Source: DATKXO01 sp035528995 (GTDB lineage Bacteria > Planctomycetota > Phycisphaerae > UBA1845). Taken from it: DNA of 38,100 nucleotides. The number at the start of each line of letters is the position of its first letter. The first letter of the stretch is position 1. Below the pieces are notes generated by a model. That model made no database searches. It was not told the DNA's origin and saw only the letters and a list, made by a program, of their open reading frames with translations. Below, one piece after another: positions 8,801 through 16,191 of this stretch. The stretch covers positions 1 through 38,100 of the forward strand of contig DATKXO010000139.1 in the NCBI GenBank assembly GCA_035528995.1, written 5' to 3'. The translations under genes and the position numbers were made by a program.

Positions 8801-9779
8801 GAGAAGGCCGCACGGGTTCCTCTTCGCAGATGATCTGCTGGATTTCCCCGTAGCTCGCCTGGCGCAGCGCCTGCGGATCGAACGGCGTGCGACCGGTCAG
8901 CAGCTCGTACAGCAGAACACCCAGCGAGTACACGTCGGTGCGCGTATCGACATCCAACCCGCTCATCTCGGCCTGCTCGGGACTCATGTAGGCCGGAGTA
9001 CCGATGAACTGGCGGAAGCCCGTCATGACCGTCTTGTCCGTCAGGCGGTCGCCAGTGGCCTTGGCAATGCCGAAATCGATTACCTTGGGCACGCCGGCGC
9101 CGTCAGGGTCGTGCAGCGTCACCAGAACGTTCGACGGCTTGATGTCGCGATGGATGATCCCCTTGGTGTGTGCGTGCTGGACCGCCCGGCAGACCGGCAT
9201 GAACAGGCCCAGTCGCTCACGCGTGGTGAGGTTCTTCTGATCGCAGTATTCCGTAATGGGCACCCCGTCGACCAGTTCCATCACGAAATACGGCCGCCCG
9301 GTCTCGGTCTGGCCGGCGTCCAGCGTCTTGGCGATGTTGGGGTGGTCCATCATCGCCTGGGCCTGTCGCTCGGCCTCGAAACGGGCGATGACCTGGGCGG
9401 TGTCCATCCCGGCCTTGAGAATCTTCAGCGCGACCTTCCGACGGACCGGTTCCAGTTGGTCGGCCTTGTACACCGAGCCAAACCCACCCTCACCCAGCAG
9501 TTCCAGCAACTCATACCGGCCGATTGTCGTGCCGACACCCTCGGCCCGATCCGATCCTTCGCCCGGGTCTGCAAAGTCGGCCGTCAGGGGAAGCTCGCTG
9601 CAACGACCGTCCAGGAAGCCCTCCGCCTGGTCGTGAGCCGCGAGCAGGGCCCGGACCCGGCCCTGCAGCCGAGGGTCGCCCCGGCAGGCGCGTTCGACAA
9701 ACTCCTCGCGCTCTAGTGCTGATGCCTTCTCCAGGGCGGCGCTGAAGATTCCTTCGATATCCTGCCCGTCCGCGCCCAT
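5817..9779 (-). CDS. Serine/threonine protein kinase with TM helix and TPR-repeat tail
   Basis: Hanks-type kinase of about 1320 residues. After an N-terminal helical segment the kinase domain spans about 87-350: glycine loop GEGGFGSVY (from 96), VALK with K119, catalytic HRDIKPSN (D212), DFG (D235), GTPAYMSPEQ activation segment. All catalytic residues are present, so it should be active. One transmembrane helix lies at about 413-436. The remaining 880 residues are tandem 42-residue TPR_10/TPR_12-type repeats (RRxLGDxHxxTL pattern), placed outside the cytoplasm if the kinase is inside. The ATG at 9779 (MGADGQDIEGIF) is chosen over an in-frame start at 9833 because a GAGAGGG precedes it. It lies 78 bp behind an ECF sigma gene, a pairing typical of planctomycetes that suggests phosphorylation-linked sigma control. 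Confidence 0.93.
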   Translation of the reverse strand: MGADGQDIEGIFSAALEKASALEREEFVERACRGDPRLQGRVRALLAAHDQAEGFLDGRCSELPLTADFADPGEGSDRAEGVGTTIGRYELLELLGEGGFGSVYKADQLEPVRRKVALKILKAGMDTAQVIARFEAERQAQAMMDHPNIAKTLDAGQTETGRPYFVMELVDGVPITEYCDQKNLTTRERLGLFMPVCRAVQHAHTKGIIHRDIKPSNVLVTLHDPDGAGVPKVIDFGIAKATGDRLTDKTVMTGFRQFIGTPAYMSPEQAEMSGLDVDTRTDVYSLGVLLYELLTGRTPFDPQALRQASYGEIQQIICEEEPVRPSLRLSTLGGDLAELARLRRTEPQALSRLLRGDLDWIVLRALEKDRTRRYETAAGLAADIQRHLSHEPVRAGPPGATYRLRKFVRRNRVAVTAAGLVAAAVLLGLAVATAGFVQARRDRDLAQGARVRADAEARRAQAVSTFLQEMLASVDPMQLRQLSAFSPYEDAGASPGGEFVGGFSVADMARGASAKIDQAFAGDPELAAAARETIGMTLRGLGLYHDAAPELEAALEIRRRIHGDRHRDTLRSALQLGGLLADAGRSAEAEPLVRFALEGMWQVYGAEHARTLNCASVLALVLSDQGRYAESHRFFEETLRIQRRVLGDRHRDTLATMLHWSGSYLSQGRLTEGQALARELYDLAREALGPDDSITILSKPLIGWWYLEQGRYDRAEELLRPGLADCRRILGGEHPLTYITMHGLARSLQGRERQEEKERLHLEALAGLRRTRGEDHWHTLSTTVDVAQWLDGKGKFGEAGELYRALLAGCVRAFGSGHPRTLAAMNTLADFLERTGALQESIWIRFDRLAVIEDGAGRTHGVTVAAVVDLAEALVRLGRIAEARELTEEVLAIRRRFAERPDADATSINNYAWSLLTCVPIDLRDPEAALPLAERAVAMSGGRQSAVLDTLALAYSMTGDDRKAAEVQQKACEQLPPQALGGVGYGAVLVRYLLRTGDVGAADRFVADSVEGFRKSVGQDNPRIAVEFNAAGVALANAGHYSMAEPLLLEALELNRELLGSEHGRVADGLRNLAGLYHMQGRYAEAGRAYREALALRRKLLGDDHLLVAETLHSLGNTLRLGPDAAAAIPVLRQALDTYRRLNADGVPAASSVKLDLVLALLRVGRFEEAEPLARETLARCRTLYGPEHVDTAMAMRALGRLLIELGEARQAEPILRQCVVAFGRFHLIESEKWRVARARGTLGYCLASLRRFDEAEPLLVESCRALHAMKGEGFIATRIALERVVALYEAWGKADEAARWRAGVPGDEEHGVQSRSAAP

Positions 9780-9857
9780 GGTCCCTCTCAGCAGTGCCTC
9801 TCCACAGAGCAATGCGCCGTTGGCGGCCCGCACGCCTCACTGGAATGTAGGAACCTG

Positions 9858-10430
9858 TCACGCCCCGGCCGAGTCGTCACCCTCGGTGATGTCGTTGTAC
9901 AGCCAGGCCCGGGCGTACAACCAATACCGGTCCGCCGTGGCACGGCTGATCCCCAGAACGTCGGCCGACTGCTGAACCGTGAGGCCGGCGAAGTAGCGGA
10001 GTTTCACCAGTTCGGCTTTGACGGGGTTCTCGGCGGCGAGCCGGTCCAGGGCTTCGTCCAGGGCCAGCAGCCCGATCGAGTCGGACTCGGTGATCAGGTC
10101 GGCCTCGTCCAGTTCGACGCGTTGTCGGCCGCCGCCACGCTTGAGACGCTGCTTCTGACGGGCCCGCTCGATAAGAATGCGGCGCATCGCCTCAGCGGCC
10201 GCGGCGAAGAAGTACGCTCGACTCTTCCAATCGGCCCTTCCCCCGCCGACCAGACGAAGATACACCTCGTGCACCAGCGCGGTCGGCTCCAGCGTCTCAT
10301 CCGCGGCCTCGCGGGCCAGACGTTGGGCGGCCAGACGACGCAGCTCGTGGTAGACCGCGGGCAGAAGTTCGTCGGCCGCTCGGGCGTCCCCCTCCCGCGC
10401 CGCCGCCAGGATACGCGTGATCTCACTCAT
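9858..10430 (-). CDS. ECF-type RNA polymerase sigma factor (planctomycete TIGR02999-like)
   Basis: The 190-residue protein has region sigma-2 at about residues 8-85 (LLPAVYHELRRLA, LVHEVYLRLVG, YFFAAAAEAMRRILIERAR) and sigma-4 at about 125-180 with the helix-turn-helix LTVQQSADVLGISRATADRYW. The first half matches the ECF group often encoded next to Ser/Thr kinases in Planctomycetota. No anti-sigma gene is seen; the kinase immediately downstream is the likely regulator (inference). It follows pyrE by 63 bp, including a run of nine C on the + strand, so it may be read from the purB-pyrE transcript or from its own promoter. Unlike the sigma relics elsewhere in the window, this copy is complete. 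Confidence 0.92.
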   Translation of the reverse strand: MSEITRILAAAREGDARAADELLPAVYHELRRLAAQRLAREAADETLEPTALVHEVYLRLVGGGRADWKSRAYFFAAAAEAMRRILIERARQKQRLKRGGGRQRVELDEADLITESDSIGLLALDEALDRLAAENPVKAELVKLRYFAGLTVQQSADVLGISRATADRYWLYARAWLYNDITEGDDSAGA

Positions 10431-10493
10431 GGGCCGGTTCCGGGGCGAGCACCACCCCCCCCCTTCAGACCCCTGTCCCCGCCGGCACTGCGA

Positions 10494-11015
10494 CTACCCG
10501 ATACCCAGATCGGCCGTGGTGAACAACGACTCGAACACATACCCGGCCGACTCGATGTTCTCCCGGGCGCCCTCCCGTCGGTCGATCACGCATACGATCT
10601 TCTCGACGGTCGACCCGGCTTCGGTGATGGCTTTGGCCGCCTCCAGAACCTGTCCGCCGGTCGTGGCAATGTCCTCGACCAGCAGAACGCGGCTGCCCGG
10701 CTCCAGCGGGCCCTCGAAGAGCTTGTCCGTGCCGTAGCCCTTCTTCGCGTTCCGCACGATGATGAACGGCTTGTTGGCCGCCATCGAGGCGGCCGCCGCC
10801 AAGGCCACGCCTCCCAGCTCCGCACCGGCGATGGTCGTCGTTTCCGGCCCGGTGCGCTCCGCGAACAGTCTGCCGAGTTCGGTCAGGATGTCCGGCCGGG
10901 TCTCGAAGCGGTACTTGTCCAGGTAGTAGGTGCTTCGCCGCCCGCTGCGCAGAACGAAGTCCCCTTCGAGGTAGCAGGCCTCCTTGATGGCCGCGGCCAA
11001 CTGCTGTCGGTTCAT
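10494..11015 (-). CDS. pyrE: Orotate phosphoribosyltransferase
   Basis: Converts orotate and PRPP to orotidine monophosphate in pyrimidine synthesis. The 173-residue protein carries the type I PRTase PRPP-binding motif VLLVEDIATTGGQ and the lysine/glycine loop region VRNAKKGYGTD. The N-terminal SGRRSTYYLDKY is the usual orotate-binding segment. The ATG at 11015 (MNRQQLAAAIKE) is preferred to an in-frame start at 11066, which would overlap purB. It lies 47 bp after purB, so the two are probably one operon combining a purine and a pyrimidine step. Confidence 0.93.
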   Translation of the reverse strand: MNRQQLAAAIKEACYLEGDFVLRSGRRSTYYLDKYRFETRPDILTELGRLFAERTGPETTTIAGAELGGVALAAAASMAANKPFIIVRNAKKGYGTDKLFEGPLEPGSRVLLVEDIATTGGQVLEAAKAITEAGSTVEKIVCVIDRREGARENIESAGYVFESLFTTADLGIG

Positions 11016-11062
11016 GGCGGGTCGTCCGTGTGCGGGTCCCCCAAGGGGAAGGACCCGGCCGG

Positions 11063-12496
11063 TCAAACGTACAGATCACACTCCCACCCCAGGAGACGGC
11101 GATGCCGCCGCCGAATGGGCGTCACGTACTCCTTGATGAACGCATCCACCTGCTCGGGCGCCCGCCCGATATAGTCCTTCGGCCTGGCGACCTTGCGGGC
11201 GTCCACGCCGGCGAACGCCGGGTCTGCCGCGAGCCGCTCCAGCAGGTCGTTGGGCCGACCGTGCTGTTTGACCTCCGCGGCCGCCGCTTGGGTATGACGG
11301 CGAATGCGCTCGTGCAACACCTGACGGTCTCCGCCGGCGGCCACGGCCGCCATCAGGATGTTCTCGGTGGCGATGAAGGGCAGTTCACCGGCCACACGCG
11401 CTGCAATCACTTTGGGATACACGACCAGCCCACGGGCCACGTCGGTCACGATCCGCAGCATCCCGTCCGTGGCCAGAAACGCCTCGGGAATGACCAGACG
11501 CTTGTTCGAGGAGTCATCCAGCGTGCGCTCGAACCACTGCTCCGCCGCGGTCTGCAGCGGCGACTGTACCAGCGAGATCACGAACCGGGCCAACCCCGTG
11601 GCCCGCTCGCAGCGCATGGGGTTGCGCTTGTAGGCCATGGCGCTGGAACCCACCTGCCCCGCCTCGAACGGCTCGTCCACTTCGCCGAGGTTGCACAACA
11701 GCCGAACGTCGTTGGCGAACTTGTGCACGCTGGCGGCGATCCCGCCCAGTGCGCCCACCACCTGGGCATCCACTTTTCGCGGCGCCGTCTGGCCGGTGAT
11801 CGGCTCGACGGCCGAGAAGCCCAGCTCACGCGCGATCATGGCCTCCAGTCGGTCCACCTTCGACCCGTCACCGTCGAACAGCACCAGGAAGCTGGCCTGC
11901 GTACCGGTCGCCCCTTTCAGTCCCCGTAGCCGCAACCGCTCCAGCCGCGTCTCGATCTCCTCCAGGTCCCGCACGAAGTCGTAGCACCACAGAGCCGCCC
12001 GCTTGCCCACGGTCGTGAGTTGGGCCGGTTGATAGTGAGTGAAGCCCAGGGTCGGCAGCGAGCGGTGCTTCCTGGCCAGGTCGCCCAAGGCATCGATCAC
12101 GTTGACCAGCCAGCCGCGGACCAGCTCCAGCCCTTCCCGCGTGATGATGATGTCGGCGTTGTCCACCACGTACGCGCTGGTCGCCCCCAAGTGCAGGATG
12201 GCCCGAGCCCGCGGGGCCTCGTCGGCGAAGGCGTGCAGGTGGGCCATGACGTCGTGTCGGAACTTTTTCTCGTAGCGGGCGGCACGCTTGAAGTCGATCC
12301 GGTCCGCCGCCCGGCGTAATTCGGAGATCTGCCCGGGCGTTATACCGAGCCCCAACCGCCGCTGCCCATCCGCCAGGGCGATCCACAGCCGCCGCCAGGT
12401 CGCCACGCGATGGCGCGCCCCGAACACGCGGCACATCGCCGCCGAAGCGTAGCGGGATACCAGCGGACTCCGGTAACGGTCCTGATCGTCGCCCAT
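11063..12496 (-). CDS. purB: Adenylosuccinate lyase
   Basis: Fumarase/aspartase-superfamily enzyme that cleaves SAICAR and adenylosuccinate in purine synthesis. The product is 477 residues long. It shows the superfamily signature GSSAMAYKRNP (catalytic-loop serine), the HxxQ segment THYQPAQ and the ATSAYVVDNAD motif, together covering all three conserved regions of the active site. The N-terminus DRYRSPLVSRYAS is typical of the longer PurB subgroup. The ATG at 12496 is taken because sequence upstream is not conserved-looking. It is the first gene of the minus-strand run to pyrE, the sigma factor and the kinase, and is divergent from the lipoprotein gene at 12739. Confidence 0.94.
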   Translation of the reverse strand: MGDDQDRYRSPLVSRYASAAMCRVFGARHRVATWRRLWIALADGQRRLGLGITPGQISELRRAADRIDFKRAARYEKKFRHDVMAHLHAFADEAPRARAILHLGATSAYVVDNADIIITREGLELVRGWLVNVIDALGDLARKHRSLPTLGFTHYQPAQLTTVGKRAALWCYDFVRDLEEIETRLERLRLRGLKGATGTQASFLVLFDGDGSKVDRLEAMIARELGFSAVEPITGQTAPRKVDAQVVGALGGIAASVHKFANDVRLLCNLGEVDEPFEAGQVGSSAMAYKRNPMRCERATGLARFVISLVQSPLQTAAEQWFERTLDDSSNKRLVIPEAFLATDGMLRIVTDVARGLVVYPKVIAARVAGELPFIATENILMAAVAAGGDRQVLHERIRRHTQAAAAEVKQHGRPNDLLERLAADPAFAGVDARKVARPKDYIGRAPEQVDAFIKEYVTPIRRRHRRLLGWECDLYV

Positions 12497-12738
12497 GGTC
12501 GGTACCGTCCGACGCCCCGCCACGGGGCTGCGAGCAGCCGGAGCGCGGTTGTCGGGAACACTGTTTGCCGCGTATCATTCTAACGACGAGGGCGGTGGCC
12601 GCCAGCGGTGGCCGTCCGCGCGGTCGGCCTCACGCTCCACGGGGGCTTGGCCGATGATACTTGGATGGGTCGCGACCTTCGACCTGCGCCCGGTTGCTGC
12701 GGCGCGTCGAAGGCCGGCCCCACGAGAGGGTTTGCAAT

Positions 12739-14526
12739 ATGAGCGTCAAGCTGCAACCGGCGATGGTTGCAATCATGTGGTTTGTGGTGCTGAGTGGTTG
12801 CTACGTCCCGTCATCCTCGGGACCGCAGCGCCTGGACGTCAACGCCGGTGAGGATTTCACCGTCGCCCTCGGCGAGATGGCCCCACTCACTGTCACCGTC
12901 AACGGACACTCAGCGGGGTACGCCTTCCGCTGGTCCCACGAGTCCGGGCCCGAACAGGTGCCTATCGCAGACGAGACCAGCGCGTCGACCGAGGCCGGCC
13001 CGCTCAACCTCGAAGGAGACTACAAGTTTCGCGTCATCGCCTCGACTGCCGACGGGGCCTTCGGCCAAGCCTTCGTCATCGTCACTGCAACCGAGACCGG
13101 CAGTGAAAACGGTCAGGACAACGCCAACGGAGAGGACAACGAGAACCAGCAAGCCAACGAGAACGGCGACACAGACACCGGCGACCTGATCCCGCCCGAC
13201 CGCGTGCGGATCAATGCCCCAACCACAGTGCCCGCCGGCCAGAGGGGCACGCTGGTCGCGACCAGCCCGCCACTCGGCTTCGAGGCCGCCTACCAATGGA
13301 ACGTACTGGCCGGGTCCGCGGAAATCCGCGAACCCACCGAGCGGGAGACGAGTATCACCAGCGACGCTCCGGGTACCGTGGAAGTCGAGGTCATCATGAC
13401 CGTCCAGGGAATCGACCAACCCTTCACCGACAGCGCCACCATTGAGGTGCTTGAAGAGAACGCTTTTGCATCGAACATCACCGGCCCCAGCGACGCCGTC
13501 GTGGGCGAGGAGGTCAAGTTGTCCGCCTCCCACCTCGGGGTCAGCATCGGAGGAATCACCAACGCCGAATGGCAGATCCTCTCCGGTGACGCCGAAATCG
13601 TTGAAACCCAATCGGGCGGAAGCAGCATCATGCTGCGCCCCATCGGTGAAGGGGACGTGGTCCTGGCCATGGACGCGTCCCTCATCGGCGCCGCCGTTAG
13701 CCAGTCACACGACGAGCACCTGATCGTGGTCTATCCGGCTGCCGGTTTCGAACTGCAAGCCGAGCAGCTCGAACACCTCGCTCTGGTCGGCCAGCCCGTC
13801 GGCGTGGATGTCACCGCCGCCGAAGGCAACAACCAGGACTTGAACTTCGCCTGGGAATTCAAGAGCGGAGAGGGATCCTTCGACGACCCCGGCTCGCGTA
13901 CGCCCAACGTCACCGTCACCACGCTGGGGACGGCCGAACTCGAGGTCACCGCCACGCAAGTCCTGGACGGCCGGATGCGCAGCGGCACACTGGTCACCTA
14001 CGTCACCACGGTCAACGACCTGCGTCCGGTAGTCGAGATCGACGTGGAGAACTTCGGCGTGATCCCCATGCAGCTCAACGGCGACGCCGCCCCCATCACC
14101 GTGGCCAACTTCCTCCACTACGTGGACGCGCCCGAGTTCAACTACGACTTCCACGTCTTCAACCGCGTCATTCCCGACTTCGTCGTCCAGGGCGGTGGTA
14201 CGTGGACCGACCGCGAGACGCTCGAAGAGGTCGAAACCCGCCCGCCGATCTCCGGTGAGGCGAACAACGGCCTGTCCAACCTCCGCGGGACCGTGGCCAT
14301 GGCCCTGCGCGGCAGCGATCCGGACTCCGCCACCCAGGCCTTCTACATCAACCTGAGCGATGACAACGCCTATCTCGACGAGGACTTCACCGTCTTCGGC
14401 GTCGTGACCGGTGACGGCATGCAGGTGGCCGACGCCATCTCGCAGGTCGAGACCGACGCCAGCGACGCCCCGGTCGAGTTCGTCATCATGACCACCATCC
14501 GACGCACCGACACGGGGGACAACTGA
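12739..14526 (+). CDS. Lipoprotein with Ig-like repeats and C-terminal cyclophilin domain
   Basis: 595-residue exported protein. The N-terminus is a lipoprotein signal with lipobox LSGC (Cys21). Residues about 25-125 look like a PKD/Ig-like fold, then comes a low-complexity linker rich in Asn, Glu and Asp (about 128-155), then further Ig-like modules. The C-terminus from about residue 432 is a cyclophilin-type peptidyl-prolyl isomerase: TVANFLHYV, FNRVIPDFVVQGG, GTVAMALRG and TVFGVVTGDGMQV correspond to the family core. It should act outside the cytoplasm on protein folding. Catalytic residues were judged only by motif; the arginine in FNRVI is present. GAGAGGG lies 8 nt before the ATG. Upstream is the 242-bp divergent region shared with purB. 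Confidence 0.88.
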   Translation: MSVKLQPAMVAIMWFVVLSGCYVPSSSGPQRLDVNAGEDFTVALGEMAPLTVTVNGHSAGYAFRWSHESGPEQVPIADETSASTEAGPLNLEGDYKFRVIASTADGAFGQAFVIVTATETGSENGQDNANGEDNENQQANENGDTDTGDLIPPDRVRINAPTTVPAGQRGTLVATSPPLGFEAAYQWNVLAGSAEIREPTERETSITSDAPGTVEVEVIMTVQGIDQPFTDSATIEVLEENAFASNITGPSDAVVGEEVKLSASHLGVSIGGITNAEWQILSGDAEIVETQSGGSSIMLRPIGEGDVVLAMDASLIGAAVSQSHDEHLIVVYPAAGFELQAEQLEHLALVGQPVGVDVTAAEGNNQDLNFAWEFKSGEGSFDDPGSRTPNVTVTTLGTAELEVTATQVLDGRMRSGTLVTYVTTVNDLRPVVEIDVENFGVIPMQLNGDAAPITVANFLHYVDAPEFNYDFHVFNRVIPDFVVQGGGTWTDRETLEEVETRPPISGEANNGLSNLRGTVAMALRGSDPDSATQAFYINLSDDNAYLDEDFTVFGVVTGDGMQVADAISQVETDASDAPVEFVIMTTIRRTDTGDN

Positions 14527-14648
14527 CCGGACCCAAGGAGTGATTGCCGCGCAGCGGACCCACGCACAAGTGCTCTATTCCACCGAGCTGTCCGCCTCGC
14601 CCTTGCCAAACCGGGCAAAGTGCGGTAAACGTCAATCAGAGAACTGGC

Positions 14649-15777
14649 ATGGCAAAAGAACACATGACCGATCAGGACGTTCGTACCCTCTTCGACTCTC
14701 TCCGGACCCGGATCGTAGCCGTCCGGGACTCTCTTTGACCTGCCCGCCCGACTCACGGAGCTGGAGCGCCTCAACACCCGGATGGCCGCCCCGGGATTCT
14801 GGGACGATCCCGAGTCCGCCCGCGACACCGTTTCCGCGCTGAAAAAGGCCAGAGCGGTCATTGAGCCCGTCCAGGACCTCGTCCACCGGGCCGACGACTG
14901 CCAGGCCATGCTCGACCTCCTGGATGAGCAGGACGACGCCGAGGTCGAAACCGAACTGAACGAGGCCCTGCAGAGCCTTCCACGCGACGTGGACCACGTC
15001 GAGACGCTCACCCTTCTCTCCGGCCCCGATGACGCCCGCGACTGCTACTTCAACATCCAGGCCGGCACCGGCGGCGCCGACGCCCAGGACTGGGCCAGCA
15101 TGCTCCTGCGCATGTACCTCCGCTACTTCGAGCAAAACGGCTTCGAGGCCGAACAGCTCGCCCGCAAGGAGGGCGAGGAGGCCGGCATTCAGTCCGTGAA
15201 CCTGGTCGTCCGCGGCCCCTACGCCTACGGCTACCTCTCGTGCGAGATGGGGGTCCATCGCCTGGTGCGCATCTCGCCCTTCAGCGCCCAGGGCAAGCGG
15301 GAGACGAGCTTCGCGGCCGTCCACGTCCAGCCCGAGGTGGACGACATCCAGGTCGAGATCGACTGGGACGCCGAAGTCCGCGAGGACACCTACCGGGCCA
15401 GCGGCGCCGGAGGCCAGCACGTCAACAAGACCTCCAGCGCCGTCCGCCTGACCTACCTGCCCACCAACACGGTGGTCCAGTGCCAGAACGAGCGTTCGCA
15501 GCACAAGAACCGGGCCAATGCCCGCAAAATGCTCATGGCCCGCCTCTATCAGATGGAGCAGGCCAAACGCGACGCGGCCCTGAACCAGATGTGGGGCGAA
15601 AAGGGCCAGATCAGTTGGGGCAACGCCATCCGCAGCTACTTCCTCTACCCCGAGCGGCGCGTCAAAGACGCTCGCACCGGCGTCGTAACCTCGAACACCG
15701 ACGCCGTCCTCGACGGCGACATCCAGATGTTCATCGACGCCCAACTCCGCCGCCGCGTCGCTGCGGCCAACAAGTAA
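14649..15777 (+). CDS. prfB: Peptide chain release factor 2, with programmed +1 frameshift
   Basis: RF2 releases peptides at UGA and UAA. The frame starting at 14649 (or at ATG 14664) runs 28-29 or 24 codons to an in-frame TGA at 14736-14738; the rest is read in the +1 frame through CTT-T-GAC into DLPARLTELERL and on to 15777. About 375 residues result. The stop-codon recognition tripeptide region gives SPFSAQGKRETSF and the catalytic GGQ lies in GAGGQHVNKTS, so the protein is intact and of family length. The upstream Shine-Dalgarno-like element of the classical site is weak here (CCGGGA). The 24-codon start at 14664 resembles the E. coli arrangement more closely than 14649; neither has a good binding site. 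It follows the lipoprotein by 122 bp. Confidence 0.93.
14731..14741 (+). promoter_or_regulatory. RF2 autoregulatory frameshift site
   Basis: CTCTTTGACCT contains the slippery CTT followed by TGA-C, the hallmark of prfB. When RF2 is scarce the ribosome pauses at the UGA and shifts +1, so RF2 level controls its own synthesis. The upstream frame ends exactly at this TGA and the GGQ domain is only in the shifted frame. Confidence 0.92.
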
Positions 15778-16191
15778 CACTTAAACGACAAGGCTCGCCA
15801 CATCGTCCGTTTGCCCCTTGACACGACGCTCCCAACCTCCCATAATCGTCACCCATTCGCGAGCAGGTCGGGCTCGCACCGGACCGGCTTCCTCTAACAC
15901 GTAGAGACACCGGCCCAGCCGAGGTGGTGCGGGTTCGCACGTGCCGTGATGATGTTCTGCGGCGGGAAGCGCCGCGGCCCGACTTCGTTTCTCTGGACCC
16001 ACGCCTCGATACGGGGAGCAGAGAACCAGGAGGGCCATACGCACGCATCTCGTCTGCCGTAGCGGAGTTTCTGTTAACCGGCGTCGCTCTTCGGTCGGCT
16101 CCTGAGCCGCCGCAGCGCGGAAGGTACGATCCCGGCGCCCGTTGCGCCGGCGCCGGCCGACTGCACGTCCTTTTACACGGGAGGATTCACC
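15778..16191 (+). other. Gap after prfB; long leader with small hairpins
   Basis: No supported gene. Apart from the promoter, the leader holds several small stems, the strongest being CCGGCGC / GCGCCGG near 16133-16151, with two 5-bp stems near 15930 and 15960. A strong GGGAGGA ribosome binding site lies just before 16192. No known riboswitch core was recognised. Confidence 0.4.
15818..15846 (+). promoter_or_regulatory. Near-consensus sigma70-type promoter
   Basis: TTGACA (15818-15823), an exact 17-bp spacer and CATAAT (15841-15846) match the consensus at 11 of 12 positions. Initiation near 15853 would give a leader of about 340 nt before the gene at 16192. Confidence 0.6.
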
